Shown: piece after piece, positions 54,048-64,000 of the stretch
Position numbering within the stretch: position 1 is the stretch's first letter
Layout of the letters: each line of letters starts with the position of its first letter
DNA from: Marinobacterium ramblicola
Lineage (GTDB): Bacteria; Pseudomonadota; Gammaproteobacteria; Pseudomonadales; Balneatricaceae
Assembly (NCBI RefSeq): GCF_019084545.1
Contig: NZ_JAHREP010000010.1
Span: forward strand, 62,001 to 126,000
Direction of reading: 5' to 3'
Length of the DNA stretch: 64,000 nucleotides
Position numbers and translations under genes: made by a program
Notes under the pieces: model-generated
What the model was told of the DNA's origin: nothing
Database searches by the model: none
Seen by the model: only the letters and a program-made list of their open reading frames with translations

Positions 54048-55411
54048 GCTCACCCAGGCGTACCCTGCTGCTGGTCGACGACGATGCGAGCCTGCTGCAG
54101 CTGCTCTCCATCCGCCTGCGTGCGGCCGGTTATCAGGTGGAGACCGCCGCCAGCGCGGAGCAGGCGCTCGCCCGCATCGCCGTTACCCGTCCCGCCGCCA
54201 TTCTTACCGACCTGCGCATGGGCGGAATGGACGGCATGGAGCTGTTTGAGCAGATCCATCAACAGGACCCCGCGCTACCGGTGATTCTGCTCACCGCCCA
54301 CGGCACCATCCCCGATGCGGTCAAGGCGACCCAGCGCGGACTGTTCGGTTACCTGACCAAACCGTTTGATGACCAGGAGCTGATGGAGCTGCTGGATCGC
54401 GCGTTGAACACCCCAGGCAGAGATGAAACCGCACTGGCCGACAATGCCGATGCGCCCTGGCGGGCCGGGATCATTACCGCTAACCCAACCATGGAGGCGC
54501 TGCTGGCCGAAGCTCAGCTGGTGGCCGCCAGCGAAGCCAGCGTGTTGATTCAAGGCCCCTCGGGCACCGGCAAGGAGGTGCTGGCACGCGCGGTTCACCT
54601 GGCCAGTCCGCGTCATGACAAGCCTCTGGTAGCGATCAACTGCGCCGCCATTCCCGAGCAGCTGCTGGAGTCGGAGCTTTTCGGCCATGCCAAGGGGGCC
54701 TTTACCGGTGCCACCAGCGCCCACAAGGGGCTGTTCCAGACCGGCTCGGGCGGTACCGTATTCCTCGATGAGATCGGCGACATGCCGCTGGCGCTGCAGG
54801 CCAAGCTGCTGCGTGTACTGCAGGATCGCGAGATCCGCCCGGTGGGCGCCAGCCAGTCGATTCCGGTCGATGTGCGTATCGTGTCGGCGACCCATCGTAA
54901 TCTGGAGAACGCGATTGCCGCCGGCGAGTTTCGCGAAGATCTCTATTACCGACTCAATGTGGTGACGCTGACACTGCCGCCGTTACGCCAGCGCCCGGAA
55001 GATATCGCGCTGCTGGCACGCCACTTCCTGACCCTGTTGCGCGAAAAACACCCGCATCGTGCCCAGGACTTCACCCCCGAGGCGCTGGAGCGTCTGATCG
55101 GATATGACTGGCCCGGCAACGTGCGCCAGCTACTGAATGTGGTCGAGCAGTGTTGCGTGCTCTGCACCACTCCTCTGGTGCCGGCAACGCTGGTGGCGCG
55201 GGCCCTGCACGAAAAACCCACCGGCATCCGCACCTATGTCGAAGCCAAGCAGCAGTTCGAGCGGGACTATCTGGTACAGCTGTTGAAGATTACCAATGGA
55301 CAGGTGGCGGAGGCGGCACGACTGGCGGGACGTAATCGCACCGAGTTCTACCGTTTATTGCAGAGAAACCATTTGACGCCCGGTATGTTCAAGCGAGCGG
55401 ACGATGCGTGA
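54044..55411 (+). CDS. glrR: Sigma54-dependent response regulator GlrR/QseF-like
   Basis: This is a 455-aa NtrC-type regulator. The receiver domain has LLVDDDASLL and phospho-Asp in ILTDLRMGGMDG; the AAA+ domain has Walker A GPSGTGKEV, the sigma54-contacting GAFTGA loop (AKGAFTGATSAHKG) and FLDEIGDMP; the C-terminal Fis-like HTH is in GQVAEAARLAGRNRTEFYRLL. All key residues are present. It starts at GTG 54044. With the kinase at 52082 it forms a complete two-component system; in enterobacteria the cognate target is the small RNA gene glmY, not seen here. Confidence 0.92.
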   Translation: MSSPRRTLLLVDDDASLLQLLSIRLRAAGYQVETAASAEQALARIAVTRPAAILTDLRMGGMDGMELFEQIHQQDPALPVILLTAHGTIPDAVKATQRGLFGYLTKPFDDQELMELLDRALNTPGRDETALADNADAPWRAGIITANPTMEALLAEAQLVAASEASVLIQGPSGTGKEVLARAVHLASPRHDKPLVAINCAAIPEQLLESELFGHAKGAFTGATSAHKGLFQTGSGGTVFLDEIGDMPLALQAKLLRVLQDREIRPVGASQSIPVDVRIVSATHRNLENAIAAGEFREDLYYRLNVVTLTLPPLRQRPEDIALLARHFLTLLREKHPHRAQDFTPEALERLIGYDWPGNVRQLLNVVEQCCVLCTTPLVPATLVARALHEKPTGIRTYVEAKQQFERDYLVQLLKITNGQVAEAARLAGRNRTEFYRLLQRNHLTPGMFKRADDA

Positions 55412-55418
55412 ATAACGC

Positions 55419-55446
55419 GGGCCGCCAGCGCCAAGCGCTGCGGCCC
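55419..55446 (+). terminator. Hairpin terminator after glrR
   Basis: GGGCCGC-CAGCG (from 55419) pairs with CGCTG-CGGCCC (to 55446) with one bulged base and a 4-base loop. It lies between converging genes. Confidence 0.65.
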
Positions 55447-55457
55447 GACTGAACCTT

Positions 55458-56006
55458 TTACTGCGGTGCCGCTTCAAATGCGGAAAACTCGCTGACCGGA
55501 TGATCCATCGGTACGACCGGTACATAACGATCCGCTACATATTCGCGACGCATCTCCAGCTCAGCGCCGGTGATCGCCATCTGCAGCTGATCATCGGCCA
55601 TACGCAACTCATCCAGCTCTACGGCGTATTTGGAGGCGCCAATACCGAGAAAACCGCCACGCGAGATCACCGCATACACCCGGCCGCTGACCCGGCCACC
55701 GACAACCTCATCTATCGCACCCAACACCTCACCATCAACACCGATCACCTCCCGGTCGACCAGCTCTTGCGGGCTCTTGTTGTACATCATGAGGACTTCG
55801 GGCGTTGCGAAGGTGGTCTGCGGTGCGCTCTGTTGCGTTTTGGTCGCAGGCATCGGCGCCGGAGAGGCCTCCTCCACCACGACCGTCTCACTCTGGCTAC
55901 CTTCCGCCTTCAATGACGGTGCTGCATCCTCTGCGGCCCAAACCTGAGTCGAAAACAGCGCGCTCACCGCAGTTGCCAACATAAACTGACGATATTCCAT
56001 TTTCAT
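55458..56006 (-). CDS. Exported PRC-barrel domain protein
   Basis: This is a 182-aa protein with a signal peptide (MKMEYRQFMLATAVSALFSTQVWA). After a low-complexity Ala/Pro/Thr linker with KTQQSAPQTTFATPEVL comes a PRC-barrel: LVDREVIGVDGEVLGAIDEVVGG, VYAVISRGGFLGIGASKYAVELDEL. Extracytoplasmic PRC-barrel proteins of this type are widespread and of unknown role. ATG 56006 has GGGAGG 5 bases upstream, better than the longer frame from 56153. Confidence 0.83.
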   Translation of the reverse strand: MKMEYRQFMLATAVSALFSTQVWAAEDAAPSLKAEGSQSETVVVEEASPAPMPATKTQQSAPQTTFATPEVLMMYNKSPQELVDREVIGVDGEVLGAIDEVVGGRVSGRVYAVISRGGFLGIGASKYAVELDELRMADDQLQMAITGAELEMRREYVADRYVPVVPMDHPVSEFSAFEAAPQ

Positions 56007-56237
56007 GTGAACCTCCCGATTACGATTAGTTAAATCCATCCGGGGAAACCTGTTTCCGGATGGGTAACCAAGTGATCGCAAGTTCCAAGCCAACTCCGTC
56101 ATCCGGGGCAAAACAATAAAATAACCTGTTGATGTTAAAAGTAAAAAAATCAAACCAAGACCAAGATTGGCGACCTATCCGCTAGCAACGCCCCGCTACC
56201 ACCCCCGATCCTGTCGTCTACCGGCGACCGGGCCGGT

Positions 56238-56735
56238 TCAGGGCTCCAGTTCGGCGGCGAGCAGGTCGGTTTGCGGACAGCGGTTCAGCACCAGCTGCGG
56301 CGGATCAAACGAAAATGTGAATGTGCCTACCTGCTTCAACGCACTGAGCCCGAGAATCTGCCGGGTTTTGCCGGGAAAGACTGCCGCCTCGATATCGTTC
56401 AGCCGACAGTCGCCTATCTTCAGGCTCGACAGTCGATAGACAGGCACGCGGATCTCCGACCCGTCAGCCAGAACGCCAACCAGATCGCGCCGATAGACAG
56501 CCTGTTCAGCCGCCTGTAAACCGGCGAGGGTCTCTTCGTTGATGGTCGTGTAACCTGATCCGGTATCAACCATAAAGTCCATGTTCTGCAAACTCCCGAG
56601 GGAGGCCTGCACATAGAAGGTAGTGGCACTACCCTCCTGCATCGGTACACGCATCTCAGTGTCGGCCGCAACCGTGGGGAGGCTAAGGGGCAGGGCGCAA
56701 AGCCCGCTAAGGGCTGCAGTTATACGAAAATTCAT
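56238..56735 (-). CDS. Exported retropepsin-like aspartic protease
   Basis: This is a 165-aa protein with a signal peptide (MNFRITAALSGLCALPLSLPTVAA). The catalytic motif MDFMVDTGSGYTTI contains DTGS, the single active-site motif of retropepsin-like (PF13975-type) proteases that act as dimers, and ILGLSALKQVG is the usual downstream partner segment. It is probably periplasmic. ATG 56735 is preferred to the 21-base extension since the leader begins there. Its substrate is unknown. Confidence 0.82.
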   Translation of the reverse strand: MNFRITAALSGLCALPLSLPTVAADTEMRVPMQEGSATTFYVQASLGSLQNMDFMVDTGSGYTTINEETLAGLQAAEQAVYRRDLVGVLADGSEIRVPVYRLSSLKIGDCRLNDIEAAVFPGKTRQILGLSALKQVGTFTFSFDPPQLVLNRCPQTDLLAAELEP

Positions 56736-56991
56736 GACAGGCAACTCGTCTGACAACAGGGTTAAGGCAGCGGTGCCGACTCTGCACTGCCGCTCGCTAA
56801 TACGCCCTCCCCTGGCCTTTGCACCTTAAACCCCGTTCGTTGCACACCCCGAGGTTATCTCTGTGTCCCTAAACATTGAGCCGCGCGCTGTTCAAAAAAC
56901 AGTCACGACCCTCCTGCTGTTATGAAGTCTAGTTACTGAATACGCCCTTAACATTGTTCATTCGAATAATCGGAGCAACCACGCACAGCCT
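56736..56991. other. Intergenic stretch before the urea transporter end
   Basis: About 256 bases without a gene. Nothing recognisable was found beyond the presumed promoter of the retropepsin gene. Confidence 0.5.
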
Positions 56992-57867
56992 TCAGTTACT
57001 GCGCGGGACCTGGTCTCCAACCACGATATCGAGCCTGCCCAGCAGCAGCGCCAACCAGCTGACGATGACGAACGGTGCAGTCAGTACCGGCACACCGCTT
57101 TGCTTCAGCCATCCGGTGACCGGGACACTGAGCAGAATAGCCGCGATAAGGGGCAGAGCACCCAGATTGGGTCTGACCGAGAGCGCGATGGCAACCAGTA
57201 CCGCGTTATAGGCATAGGCACCGGTAAAGATGACATCTGGCGTTGCGCCCAATAGAAAGGCGCAGCCGCTGCTGAGCACCACGGCAACCGCTCCCCAATA
57301 GAGCGCAGGACGGGACTCGAGCGCCAGTCCGGCCAGTATCAGCAGGCACGCGATCGGGTTATCCAGCAACAACACCTGGCCGAATCCGAGCAGCAGGTTG
57401 TCCAACCCGGTGTGCGTAACCGCTGCCCCGGGCGCGGGTTCGACTTCGGCAACCGCCGTGACCAGCCAGATCGAGAGAATAAACGGCGCGGTATAGGCGG
57501 GGCAGCCAATCCACGCTGAGAACCGAGGTTCCAGGAACAGACGCATCAGCCCCGCACTCAGCAGCGCCGCGATCGGCAGGATGATCATCAGCAGCGCGCT
57601 GGCCGAAGGCCAGAACAGTGCGCAGGCCAACCCCACCAGCGCCCCGTTGTACCCGTACAGCCCCTGCTCGAGATGCGCTTTGTCGGCACCCGATACCCAG
57701 GCACCGAGACAGGCGGTCAGGCTGCCGGCCACGGCAGCCAGGCACATCGGCAGCGAATTCACCGCGATAGCGGCCAGAAAACATAATCCAGTCAGGCTGT
57801 TCGATTGCAGCATGATCTGGCTGAAGCCGATCAAAAAGGACCGGATAAACTGAAGTCCTGCGGTCAC
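56992..57867 (-). CDS. Urea transporter (UT family)
   Basis: This is a 291-aa inner-membrane protein with about ten TM segments in two homologous halves: NSLTGLCFLAAIAVNS and GLYGYNGALVGLA in the first, NPIACLLILAGLALESR and GAYAYNAVLVAIALS in the second. That is the inverted-repeat UT fold (UT-A/dvUT type), which conducts urea passively. It fits with the purine-degradation genes downstream, which ultimately yield urea or ammonia. No urease gene is in the window. Confidence 0.85.
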   Translation of the reverse strand: MTAGLQFIRSFLIGFSQIMLQSNSLTGLCFLAAIAVNSLPMCLAAVAGSLTACLGAWVSGADKAHLEQGLYGYNGALVGLACALFWPSASALLMIILPIAALLSAGLMRLFLEPRFSAWIGCPAYTAPFILSIWLVTAVAEVEPAPGAAVTHTGLDNLLLGFGQVLLLDNPIACLLILAGLALESRPALYWGAVAVVLSSGCAFLLGATPDVIFTGAYAYNAVLVAIALSVRPNLGALPLIAAILLSVPVTGWLKQSGVPVLTAPFVIVSWLALLLGRLDIVVGDQVPRSN

Positions 57868-57963
57868 GTCTCACGCTCCCACGGCGTCCGGCAGGACACC
57901 TGATGACAAAAAACGGCACCATCCAACAGGGGGTGTCGAATGGTGCCGGAATCAAGCAACGCC

Positions 57964-58008
57964 CCCCGCAGGCTCGAAAGGGGGAAGCCTGCGGGGTGCG
58001 GTTTTTTT
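57964..58008 (+). terminator. Strong hairpin with T-tract on the plus strand
   Basis: CCCCGCAGGCT (57964-57974) pairs with AGCCTGCGGGG (57986-57996), 11 bp; T7 follows at 58002-58008. The T-tract is on the plus strand although both flanking genes are on the minus strand. Confidence 0.7.
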
Positions 58009-58021
58009 CAGCGCGCCCCGA

Positions 58022-58738
58022 TTAGAAATGCCACTTCAGCAGCAGGGAGGGGTTGCGCTCATCGACGCCGTCGATACCGAACTTGTTGTTCCAGTGCGCG
58101 TACTCGATACCGACATACACCGGCGCCTTGCTACCGAACAGCTTGCCCGCATTCCACTTCAGCTGTGAGGTGAAGTTCATCTCGGCGGCGTGGTCGGACT
58201 CTTCGCTGGACCAGTCGAGGAAACCGTCATAGAGGAACTCGGCACTGCCGAGTTCGAACGGCAGGCCCCAGGTCAGGGTCAGCTGACGATCGTCCTCTTT
58301 CAGCTCGTTGTTGACGTGATACAGGTTGACGTTGAAGTAGCGGAATCCCGGTACATTCAGGCTGACCCCGACACCGGCCAGGTAGTTATCGAACCCTTCG
58401 CCGCTCTCCCAGGTACCGGCCAGCAGCACGTCCTTCACCGGTCCGAACGACAGCTCGCTGTTGGTCAGATAGCCCAGGCTCAGGCGTGGCGACAGCTCCA
58501 TGTAGTTTTCGGTGTAGCCGTTGGACGATTTCAGACGGTCGAGGAAGAAGAAGTTGTCACCCCAGTTATGACCACTGGCGTGCTCGACGGTGACCACCTG
58601 GCGGTCACTGTCCCCCACTTCATAGTCACTGCCGTTCAGGTAACTGAGGCTGAACGAGCTCCAAAGCTGCTCGGCGGATACCGAGGTTGAAAGCAGTGCG
58701 CCGGTCAGAATGCAGGCTGCGGTTTTTGTAATTGTCAT
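58022..58738 (-). CDS. Tsx/OmpK-family nucleoside-specific outer-membrane channel
   Basis: This is a 238-aa protein with a signal peptide (MTITKTAACILTGALLSTSVSA) and a beta-barrel of the Tsx/OmpK family, C-terminal aromatic LLKWHF. It has the family's GHNWGDNFFFLDRL and NGYTENYMELSPRLSLG segments. It would let nucleosides or bases cross the outer membrane. ATG 58738 is chosen, with AAGGA 11 bases upstream. It is the first step of the purine-uptake set that continues with the deaminase and NCS2 permease. Confidence 0.86.
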   Translation of the reverse strand: MTITKTAACILTGALLSTSVSAEQLWSSFSLSYLNGSDYEVGDSDRQVVTVEHASGHNWGDNFFFLDRLKSSNGYTENYMELSPRLSLGYLTNSELSFGPVKDVLLAGTWESGEGFDNYLAGVGVSLNVPGFRYFNVNLYHVNNELKEDDRQLTLTWGLPFELGSAEFLYDGFLDWSSEESDHAAEMNFTSQLKWNAGKLFGSKAPVYVGIEYAHWNNKFGIDGVDERNPSLLLKWHF

Positions 58739-58813
58739 CGTGTTTATCATCCTTCGTTGTTATTTTGAGGTTTCATGTCGATCAAAACGGCTGATTCGAG
58801 ATGAGTTCGGCCC

Positions 58814-58833
58814 TGCCGGCCCGAAAGCCGGCA
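58814..58833. terminator. Hairpin between the purine deaminase and porin genes
   Basis: TGCCGGC (58814-58820) pairs perfectly with GCCGGCA (58827-58833) around CCGAAA. There is no T-tract; it may partly separate the two same-strand genes. Confidence 0.5.
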
Positions 58834-58863
58834 TTGCCAAATGCGTTGATCAGTGGGTTTTAC

Positions 58864-60210
58864 TTAAGCGGCCAGTTTCCGGGCCAGGCTCTTCTGGCGT
58901 TCGATCAGCGCCTGAAGGTCGAAGCCCTCGATCGCGCCATCGGTTACCCGCCAGCGCCCGGCGACCATCACCCGGTCCGCCTTGTGGGCACCGCAGAGCA
59001 CCAGTGCCGCCAGCGGATCGCCGGCACCGGCAAAGCGCAGTTCATCCAGACGGAACAGGGCGATATCCGCCTGCATGCCAACCCTCAGCGCGCCCAGGTC
59101 AGTGCGGCCCAGGCAGCGGGCCGAGCCTTCGGTGGCCCAGAACAGCACCTTCTGGTGGGTGATCTCGGCGGCATCGTAGCGCAGCCGGCCGAGCAGAAAC
59201 GCCTGGCGCACCTCCTGGATCATATTGGAGCCGTCGTTGGAGGCGGAGCCGTCGACCCCCAGCCCTACCGGACTACCTGCACGCTCAAGATCCAGCGTCG
59301 GGCAAAGCCCGGAGGCGAGCAGCATGTTGGATGAGGGGCAGTGGCAGATACCGGTACCGGCCGCGCCCAGACGGCGGATCTCCTCCTCATTGAAGTGGAT
59401 ACCGTGGGCCAGCCAGACCCGGTCGCTCAGCCAGCCAACTTTCTCCAGGTAATCCAGCGGTCGCAGGCCGAACATCTTGATGCAGAAGTCGGTCTCGTCA
59501 TGGGTCTCGGCCAGGTGGGTGTGCAGCCGCACATTGTGCTTTTCAGCCAGACGTGCGCTGGCCTGCATCAGGCTCTCACTGACCGAGAAGGGTGAACAGG
59601 GTGCCAGCGCCACCCGGCTCATGGCGCCCTCTTCCGCCTGGTGATAGCGCTGAATCAGGCGCTCGCTGTCGGCCATGATGGCGTCTTCATCCTGCACCGT
59701 ACTCTGCGGCGGCAGGCCGCCATCCTCCTCGCCCAGACTCATGGAGCCACGCGTCAGGTGCACGCGCATCCCCATCTTCTGTGCCTGCGCCATCTGGATA
59801 TCGATGGCGTTCTCCAGCCCCTGCGGAAACAGGTAGTGGTGATCGCTTGCCGTGGTGCAGCCCGACAGCAGCAGCTCGGCCAGCGCCACCTGGGTCGATA
59901 CCTCGACCATCTCCTCCCCCAGCCGCGCCCACACCGGATACAGGCTTTTCAGCCAGCTGAACAGGGATTTGTTCAGCGCCGCCGGAAAGGCGCGGGTCAG
60001 GGTCTGATAGAAGTGGTGATGGCTGTTGATCAACCCGGGCAGCAGCACATGCTCGCGAGCATCGAACACCTGGTCGACCGGTGCGGCCGGGGTCTCGCCG
60101 GCGGCCAGCACCTCGGCAATCCGCGTACCTTCGACCACCAGGCCTCCGGCGCAGGTGCTGTCCAGGGTCGCCAGAGGCGATTTAATCCAGATACGTTGAG
60201 CGCTGTTCAC
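58864..60210 (-). CDS. 8-oxoguanine deaminase (amidohydrolase superfamily)
   Basis: This is a 448-aa zinc amidohydrolase very like the Pseudomonas 8-oxoguanine deaminase. It has the metal-binding INSHHHFYQTLTRAFP, LHTHLAETHDE, VWLAHGIHFNEEE and GVDGSASNDGSNM, covering the HxH, His and Asp ligands. It hydrolyses 8-oxoguanine (and perhaps isocytosine) to urate plus ammonia. It starts at GTG 60210. It lies between the porin and the permease on the same strand, in a purine-scavenging group. Confidence 0.92.
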   Translation of the reverse strand: MNSAQRIWIKSPLATLDSTCAGGLVVEGTRIAEVLAAGETPAAPVDQVFDAREHVLLPGLINSHHHFYQTLTRAFPAALNKSLFSWLKSLYPVWARLGEEMVEVSTQVALAELLLSGCTTASDHHYLFPQGLENAIDIQMAQAQKMGMRVHLTRGSMSLGEEDGGLPPQSTVQDEDAIMADSERLIQRYHQAEEGAMSRVALAPCSPFSVSESLMQASARLAEKHNVRLHTHLAETHDETDFCIKMFGLRPLDYLEKVGWLSDRVWLAHGIHFNEEEIRRLGAAGTGICHCPSSNMLLASGLCPTLDLERAGSPVGLGVDGSASNDGSNMIQEVRQAFLLGRLRYDAAEITHQKVLFWATEGSARCLGRTDLGALRVGMQADIALFRLDELRFAGAGDPLAALVLCGAHKADRVMVAGRWRVTDGAIEGFDLQALIERQKSLARKLAA

Positions 60211-60241
60211 TCTGCTACTCCAATTGATCGGTATTGATTAC

Positions 60242-61690
60242 TTATTTTGCCACGCTGGAGACGGTTGCCGCGGTCATGGCGAGGTTTTCATCTGACGCCT
60301 CTCCGCTCTCGGCCGGCTCCTGCTCATACGCCTCGGCGGTATGGGGCGCGGCATCCAGATGATGCGGCAGCAACAGGTTCAGGAAGATCGCGGACAGGGC
60401 ACCAATGGTCAGCGGTGAGCCGATGATGTTCTTGATATCATCCGGCATGGCAGACAGTACCTCGGGCACACCTGCAACACCCAACCCCATGCCGATCGAG
60501 ATCGCGGTGATCAGCATGTTGCGGCGGTTAAGTCCGGCTTCGGCGATGATCTTGACCCCGGCCATCGCCACGGTACCGAACATGATCAGCGTAGCACCAC
60601 CCAGCACCGGCTTCGGCATCTGCTGCAGCACGCCGCCGATAATCGGGAACAGTCCCAGCAGCGCCAGGATCGCGGCGATAAACAGCGCCACATGTCGGCT
60701 CGCCACACCGGTCAGCTGGATCACACCGTTGTTCTGGCTGAAGGTGGTCATCGGTAGGCTGTTCAGGGAAGAGGCGATCGCAGAGTTCACACCGTCGGCC
60801 AGCACGCCGGCCTTGATTCTGCGAATGTAGATGGGGCCATCCACCGGCTGCTTCGACACCATGCTGTTCGCGGTCAGGTCGCCTGTGGTTTCCAGCGCGG
60901 TGATGACATAGATGATCGCAATCGGCAGGAACGCGGCGAAATCAAAACTGAAGCCGTATTTGAACGGCACCGGAATCGCGATCAGCGACAGTTCACTCAA
61001 ACCGCTGAAGTCCACCTTGCCGATCGACCAGGCGGCGACAAAGCCCAGGGTCAGGCCGATGATCACCGCACTCAGCCGCAGCATATGCACCTGGAAGCGG
61101 TTGAAGATCACGATGGTAATCAGCACCAGTCCTGCCAGTGCCAGGTTGACCGGCGCGCCCATATCCGGCGCCCCGAAACCACCGGCGATATCGGTCATGG
61201 CAACCTGGATCAGGGAAAGACCGATCAGGGTAATGATCGTACCGGTCACCACCGGCGTAATGATATGTCGCAGCTTCTCGATAAACCGGCTCAGGAAGAT
61301 CTCGACAAATGCGGCCAGGAAGCAGACCCCGAAGATGGTTGAAAGGATCTCCTCCGGCCCGCCGCCGTTGCCCTTGACGATAAAACCAGCGGCCAGAATC
61401 GAGCTCAGGAACGCGAAACTGGTGCCCTGTACACAGAGCAAACCGGAACCGACCGGGCCAATACGCCGCGCCTGTATAAAGGTACCGATACCGGAGACGA
61501 TCAGCGCCATGCTCACCAGGTAGGGCACTTCACTGCCCAGCCCCAATACGCCACCGACGATCAGCGTCGGTGTGATGATACCGATAAAGCTCGCCAGCAC
61601 GTGCTGGAGCGCAGCGAAAACCGATACCGAAAACCTAGGTTTATCATCCAGTCCATAGACCAGATCGATCGAAGAGCTGTGCTTTGCCAT
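60242..61690 (-). CDS. NCS2-family xanthine/uric acid permease
   Basis: This is a 482-aa transporter with about 14 TM segments of the nucleobase-ascorbate (NCS2) family: ALETTGDLTANSMVSKQPVDG and the substrate motif SQNNGVIQLTGVASRHV, which marks xanthine/urate carriers. It has a charged, cytoplasmic C-terminal tail rich in Ala/Glu. It is probably proton-linked. It is divergent from xdhA, with which it shares the 609-base spacer. Confidence 0.92.
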   Translation of the reverse strand: MAKHSSSIDLVYGLDDKPRFSVSVFAALQHVLASFIGIITPTLIVGGVLGLGSEVPYLVSMALIVSGIGTFIQARRIGPVGSGLLCVQGTSFAFLSSILAAGFIVKGNGGGPEEILSTIFGVCFLAAFVEIFLSRFIEKLRHIITPVVTGTIITLIGLSLIQVAMTDIAGGFGAPDMGAPVNLALAGLVLITIVIFNRFQVHMLRLSAVIIGLTLGFVAAWSIGKVDFSGLSELSLIAIPVPFKYGFSFDFAAFLPIAIIYVITALETTGDLTANSMVSKQPVDGPIYIRRIKAGVLADGVNSAIASSLNSLPMTTFSQNNGVIQLTGVASRHVALFIAAILALLGLFPIIGGVLQQMPKPVLGGATLIMFGTVAMAGVKIIAEAGLNRRNMLITAISIGMGLGVAGVPEVLSAMPDDIKNIIGSPLTIGALSAIFLNLLLPHHLDAAPHTAEAYEQEPAESGEASDENLAMTAATVSSVAK

Positions 61691-62299
61691 TGTGAAAATA
61701 CCCTAGTTATTTTTGTTGGTCTCTCCCCGCTCCTCTCCCGAGCGAGGTCGTCACAAGCTGTCCGGCAGATGTCTAGCCTGCGCAGGGTTAAAGCTAATTT
61801 ATCGACCACTTATTGTCCACAAAATAACAAACATCCTGTATTCACTATATGAAATACTATGCACACCTTCGAACAAATATAGATAAAACAAAATAAATTC
61901 AATTTGTTAACCCTATATCCCTGAACAGCCACAGCCCAGATATCGACACGATTCGAGGGGATACGGAACCTCAAAGTGAACAGAAAGCAGGGGCAGGAAC
62001 GAGGAAACCGGAAAACAATAAATGTATACAAAACATTATGAAAAAAAGTACACAAGACCAATTTGACCAATTGAACAGGATTTATATCTATATCCGCGGG
62101 ATCGGTCGATGAAATTCACTAAAAATCTGCACGCTTAAGTGTTTTCTACCGGAAAATGGGGGATTGACACCTGACCCACAGGTCAAATTATAAGTTGACT
62201 TGAAAGTCAGCTTTTACTTTAATCAATCCATACTCAACGAGCACGAGCCCGCGACAAACACGGCTCCGTAATAAACATAAGCAAAGAAGGAGGCCCTCC
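61691..62299. other. 609-base divergent spacer between permease and xdhA
   Basis: The spacer is AT-rich, particularly 61800-62150. No convincing gene was found; the frame 61810-62070 minus is low quality. It contains a candidate xdhA promoter and two small palindromes (62164-62193 and 62196-62209). Confidence 0.55.
62164..62209 (+). promoter_or_regulatory. Candidate xdhA promoter with two TGACY-N4-RGTCA operators
   Basis: A -35 TTGACA (62164-62169) and -10 TTATAA (62188-62193) are 18 bases apart. TGACC-CACA-GGTCA (62172-62185) lies between them, and TGACT-TGAA-AGTCA (62196-62209) overlaps the start-site region; centres are 24 bases apart. The layout suits repression by a dimeric regulator. 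Confidence 0.5.
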
Positions 62300-63731
<1,432 letters not shown>

Positions 63732-63739
<8 letters not shown>

Positions 63740-64000
63740 CCATCATCAGAACAAGAAAAGCTACGCCGAGATGCTGGAACTGGTTAAACAGGACCTGACC
63801 ACCGGCGTCGGCCGCAGCGTCAAACATGAAAGCGCGGCGAAGCAGGTAAGCGGTGAAGCGATCTATGTCGACGACCGCCTCGAGTTCCCAAACCAGTTGC
63901 ACGTCTATGCCCGCATGTCGGATAAAGCCCATGCCCGCATCACCAGGCTGGATGTGAGCCCCTGCTACAACTTCCCGGGCGTGGCGATCGCCATCACCGC
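63732..64000 (+). CDS. xdhB: Xanthine dehydrogenase molybdopterin subunit XdhB (start only, cut by window edge)
   Basis: This is the first 89 codons of the large catalytic subunit: MSNHHQNKKSYAEML, then GVGRSVKHESAAKQVSGEAIYVDD, the standard N-terminal segment of the molybdenum hydroxylase, and HARITRLDVSPC. It would oxidise hypoxanthine and xanthine to urate. ATG 63732 overlaps the xdhA stop, which is normal for the pair. The rest lies beyond the window. Confidence 0.92.

Noticed and set aside
61810-62070. 86-aa minus-strand frame in the xdhA-permease spacer
   Set aside because: No ribosome site, Phe/Val-rich AT-driven sequence, no recognised family.

Overview
The window is about 60% GC, densely packed chromosomal DNA of a gammaproteobacterium. 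The fadBA operon, the qseE-qseG-qseF-type locus (glrK/glrR), a Tsx/OmpK-like porin, an AraC regulator of the OruR type and an aryl-polyene cluster together suggest a marine Oceanospirillales-like or Pseudomonas-like lineage. The genus cannot be fixed from sequence reading alone. No insertion sequence, CRISPR array, rRNA operon or prophage was seen.

Layout. 1-0.55 kb: the AT-rich 3' end of a LysR-type regulator. 0.84-4.17 kb: fadB-fadA (beta-oxidation), then a DksA/TraR zinc-finger protein, a conserved hypothetical protein and a decayed ohr pseudogene. 5.6-8.75 kb: a 3-hydroxyisobutyrate-dehydrogenase-family enzyme divergent from a MocR regulator, then a Tat-exported intradiol dioxygenase. 8.8-20.4 kb: an envelope system made of an MMPL/RND protein, a YCF48-like propeller and an AraC regulator on the minus strand, facing two tandem DUF1302-DUF1329 pairs on the plus strand. 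20.5-37.3 kb: a complete-looking aryl-polyene (APE) type II polyketide cluster, with most genes overlapping on the minus strand. It holds ketosynthases, a chain-length factor, ketoreductase, dehydratases, two ACPs, an adenylation-dehydratase fusion, acyltransferases, a glycosyltransferase, thioesterase, LolA, an MMPL exporter and a halogenase-like flavoprotein. The phosphopantetheinyl transferase is divergent. 37.3-38.6 kb: a lipoprotein, tRNA-Thr(CGT) and several short repeats. 38.6-43.2 kb: a group 3b-type [NiFe] hydrogenase operon (beta, gamma, delta, alpha, maturation protease).

43.4-47.7 kb: a TetR regulator divergent from a Bcr/CflA exporter, followed by a QseBC/PmrAB-like two-component system. 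47.8-49.4 kb: an HDOD signalling protein whose leader carries a cyclic-di-GMP-I (GEMM-I) aptamer followed by an intrinsic terminator; this is the clearest regulatory find in the window. 49.5-51.7 kb: a PhoX/DUF839 protein with a hairpin-rich leader and an EF-hand protein. 52-55.4 kb: the kinase/lipoprotein/sigma54-activator triad. 55.4-56.8 kb: a PRC-barrel protein and a retropepsin-like protein. 57-64 kb: purine and urea genes (urea transporter, Tsx-like porin, 8-oxoguanine deaminase, NCS2 permease, xdhA and the start of xdhB), with a candidate operator-promoter in front of xdhA.

Functional themes are fatty-acid and hydrophobic-compound handling, envelope pigment synthesis, hydrogen/NAD(P)H redox balance, c-di-GMP and two-component signalling, and purine nitrogen scavenging. 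Features were called from reading frames, motifs, start-codon and ribosome-site inspection, and recalled family knowledge. No database search was run.
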